A stretch of DNA of 64,000 nucleotides from Flavobacterium cheongpyeongense (GTDB taxonomy: Bacteria; Bacteroidota; Bacteroidia; Flavobacteriales; Flavobacteriaceae), in assembly GCF_003202435.1 (NCBI RefSeq), contig NZ_QJHK01000005.1, positions 124,001 through 188,000 on the forward strand, in the 5' to 3' direction. Below are positions 62,820-64,000 of this stretch, piece after piece. Position numbers and translations under genes: made by a program. How positions within the stretch are numbered: the first letter of the stretch is position 1; each line of letters starts with the position of its first letter. The notes under the pieces are model-generated. The model did not search any database, had not been told where the DNA came from, and worked only from the letters and a program-made list of their open reading frames with translations.

Positions 62820-64000
62820 TATTTAAATACATTAAAACTTATGGAAATACTATAGTAGTGGCCGGTTTTTAAAACTTTTTCGGTTAAAGCTTCATTGGTT
62901 AGATTCAGGCCACTCAGATTTATGGATTGTCCTACATTGGCTGAAGCTGGGTCATGTTCTATATACTCATCTTTTATGCTATTGACTTTCCCCAATGATA
63001 TCCCCCATGAAAAATTTACTTTATAGTTTTTGCTGTAGAAGCCAATCCCTGGTCCGGTAGCTATAAAGGGTGTAATATCTTCTTCTAGTGGTACGAAAAA
63101 GCCAAAGTTAAAGGTAGGCCTCATGTGGATTCCGGTGCGGTAAGAGAGGCCAATATTCAGCCCAAAACCGATAGAATCGCCGTCTTTCGAAGACATATAT
63201 GCCCTTGTATCCTGATTATTGTCAGCTACTGTTCCTGTGGTTTTAGTATAAACCCTTTGGTTTTTTAAATCTGTTTGGTAGAATGCGGCTCCATAGTCAA
63301 CAGAAACACCACCAAAAGTCTTAAAATTCCCTAGCGGTTTGGTAACTGCATTGGCTCCTTTATTTTTCATAGTGTAGCTTATATCCACTTCATCCCTGTC
63401 TGGAATATCAATAGAAATAGGAGTTAGAGATACATATTTAGGAAACCAGGCCATTATTTTTTGTAAGTAACCTTTGGCTTGTTCATCAAAAAATGGCTCC
63501 TTGTCATTAAATTCCGATTTATGATTATTGTAATAAATTTCTAAATTATCCTTGTACTCTTCTAGTTTATATAAGTCATTCAGGTTTAAATATTCGTAGG
63601 TATCTAAAATGTCAATGATTCTCTTTAGGTAATTATTTAATGGTTTGCCATTTGAGCGTTCAGTAAGATCATTACCTGTGCCAGCACTTGAACCATCTGT
63701 TTTATTATCAGCTTTAGTTGGCTTAGCTAATGCAATTTCATATATTTTCTTCAAATCTTGGTCGTAGCTATAATTCTCGCCATTCATAGTAATTGAAAAC
63801 TGCTCTAGGTCATAAAAATTATAGTTCTCAATTAATACCGATAGATAACGGTTAATAGGTAAGGCCTCGGCATTCACTCTGGGACAGCTACAGGTTTTTT
63901 CTCCATTAGATGATGCCTCCCCTAATTTTTTATCAGCTCCATCTTGGATTGTACAGGACTCTTTCGTAATCTTTTTAAATTTATACAAGCCAGTTCCGTC
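62819..64000 (-). CDS. Truncated beta-barrel-like protein, N-terminus outside the window
   Basis: The frame stays open to the window's right edge, so at least 394 residues are present and the true start lies beyond. The visible N-terminal part is cysteine-containing and polar (C-S-C-P-R), with a helical stretch around 60-190. The C-terminal ~190 residues have alternating hydrophobic strands and end in aromatic-rich Y-Y-S-I-S-I-S-F-N-V-F-K, the pattern of an outer-membrane barrel. The full family cannot be named. It is translationally coupled to the SdiA-regulated-like gene. Confidence 0.7.
   Translation of the reverse strand, partial: DGTGLYKFKKITKESCTIQDGADKKLGEASSNGEKTCSCPRVNAEALPINRYLSVLIENYNFYDLEQFSITMNGENYSYDQDLKKIYEIALAKPTKADNKTDGSSAGTGNDLTERSNGKPLNNYLKRIIDILDTYEYLNLNDLYKLEEYKDNLEIYYNNHKSEFNDKEPFFDEQAKGYLQKIMAWFPKYVSLTPISIDIPDRDEVDISYTMKNKGANAVTKPLGNFKTFGGVSVDYGAAFYQTDLKNQRVYTKTTGTVADNNQDTRAYMSSKDGDSIGFGLNIGLSYRTGIHMRPTFNFGFFVPLEEDITPFIATGPGIGFYSKNYKVNFSWGISLGKVNSIKDEYIEHDPASANVGQSINLSGLNLTNEALTEKVLKTGHYYSISISFNVFK

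Noticed and set aside
1..64000. tRNA or rRNA genes
   Set aside because: No cloverleaf-like segment with a T-arm consensus or rRNA-like GC-rich block was noticed on reading; a dedicated search would be decisive.

Overview
The window is AT-rich and reads as chromosomal DNA of a Bacteroidota bacterium, most likely Flavobacterium or a close relative. The support is a type IX secretion (T9SS) gene (porQ), several proteins with T9SS-type C-terminal sorting domains, a type III glutamine synthetase next to a eukaryote-like type II one, start regions without Shine-Dalgarno sequences, and Bacteroidota-style -7 promoter boxes (TAnnTTTG) upstream of several genes. No rRNA, tRNA, CRISPR array or prophage was seen.

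Layout. 0-9 kb is mostly housekeeping: porQ, a DoxX/MauE-like membrane protein with a DUF1599 protein, divergent folP with a small lipoprotein, an M48 lipoprotein protease, and a TPR histidine kinase with its NarL-type regulator. 9-22.8 kb is an almost entirely minus-strand block of about a dozen proteins that I cannot assign. They are built from repeat scaffolds (beta-propeller, TPR, helical, MORN-like, leucine-rich) plus a duplicated membrane module. 23-37.8 kb holds a large T9SS cargo protein, the divergent glutamine synthetases, a TerC-type membrane protein, an MG2-domain exported protein, another T9SS cargo protein, a collagen-like lipoprotein, an esterase and an AraC regulator. 38.2-41.4 kb is a tandem quartet of small exported proteins that resemble a stand-alone T9SS sorting domain. 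Each copy has the same rigid promoter architecture and terminator. 41.7-52.8 kb is core again: a TPR protein, gyrA, clpC, a RimB-RimK fusion, a DUF421 protein and a DEAD-box helicase.

52.9-61.6 kb is a defence island: an Xre-family regulator, a small coiled-coil protein, and an operon encoding a fused nuclease-methyltransferase (BcgI-like), an HsdS specificity subunit, a small unknown protein and an ABC-type ATPase with a TOPRIM domain (OLD-like). A REP-associated transposase (RAYT) sits between the methyltransferase and hsdS genes. It is flanked by a duplicated end of the methyltransferase gene and accompanied by REP palindromes. Arrays of the same ~37-bp palindrome lie just upstream of both the Xre gene and the methyltransferase operon. 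The simplest reading is that the Xre protein controls itself and the restriction system. The window closes with an SdiA-regulated-like propeller protein and a truncated beta-barrel-like protein.

The most noteworthy signals are (1) the shared operator arrays joining the Xre gene to the restriction/ATPase operon, (2) the composition of that operon and its RAYT insertion scar, (3) the four-copy sorting-domain-like gene array with fixed promoter geometry, and (4) the unassigned 13.7-kb repeat-protein block.
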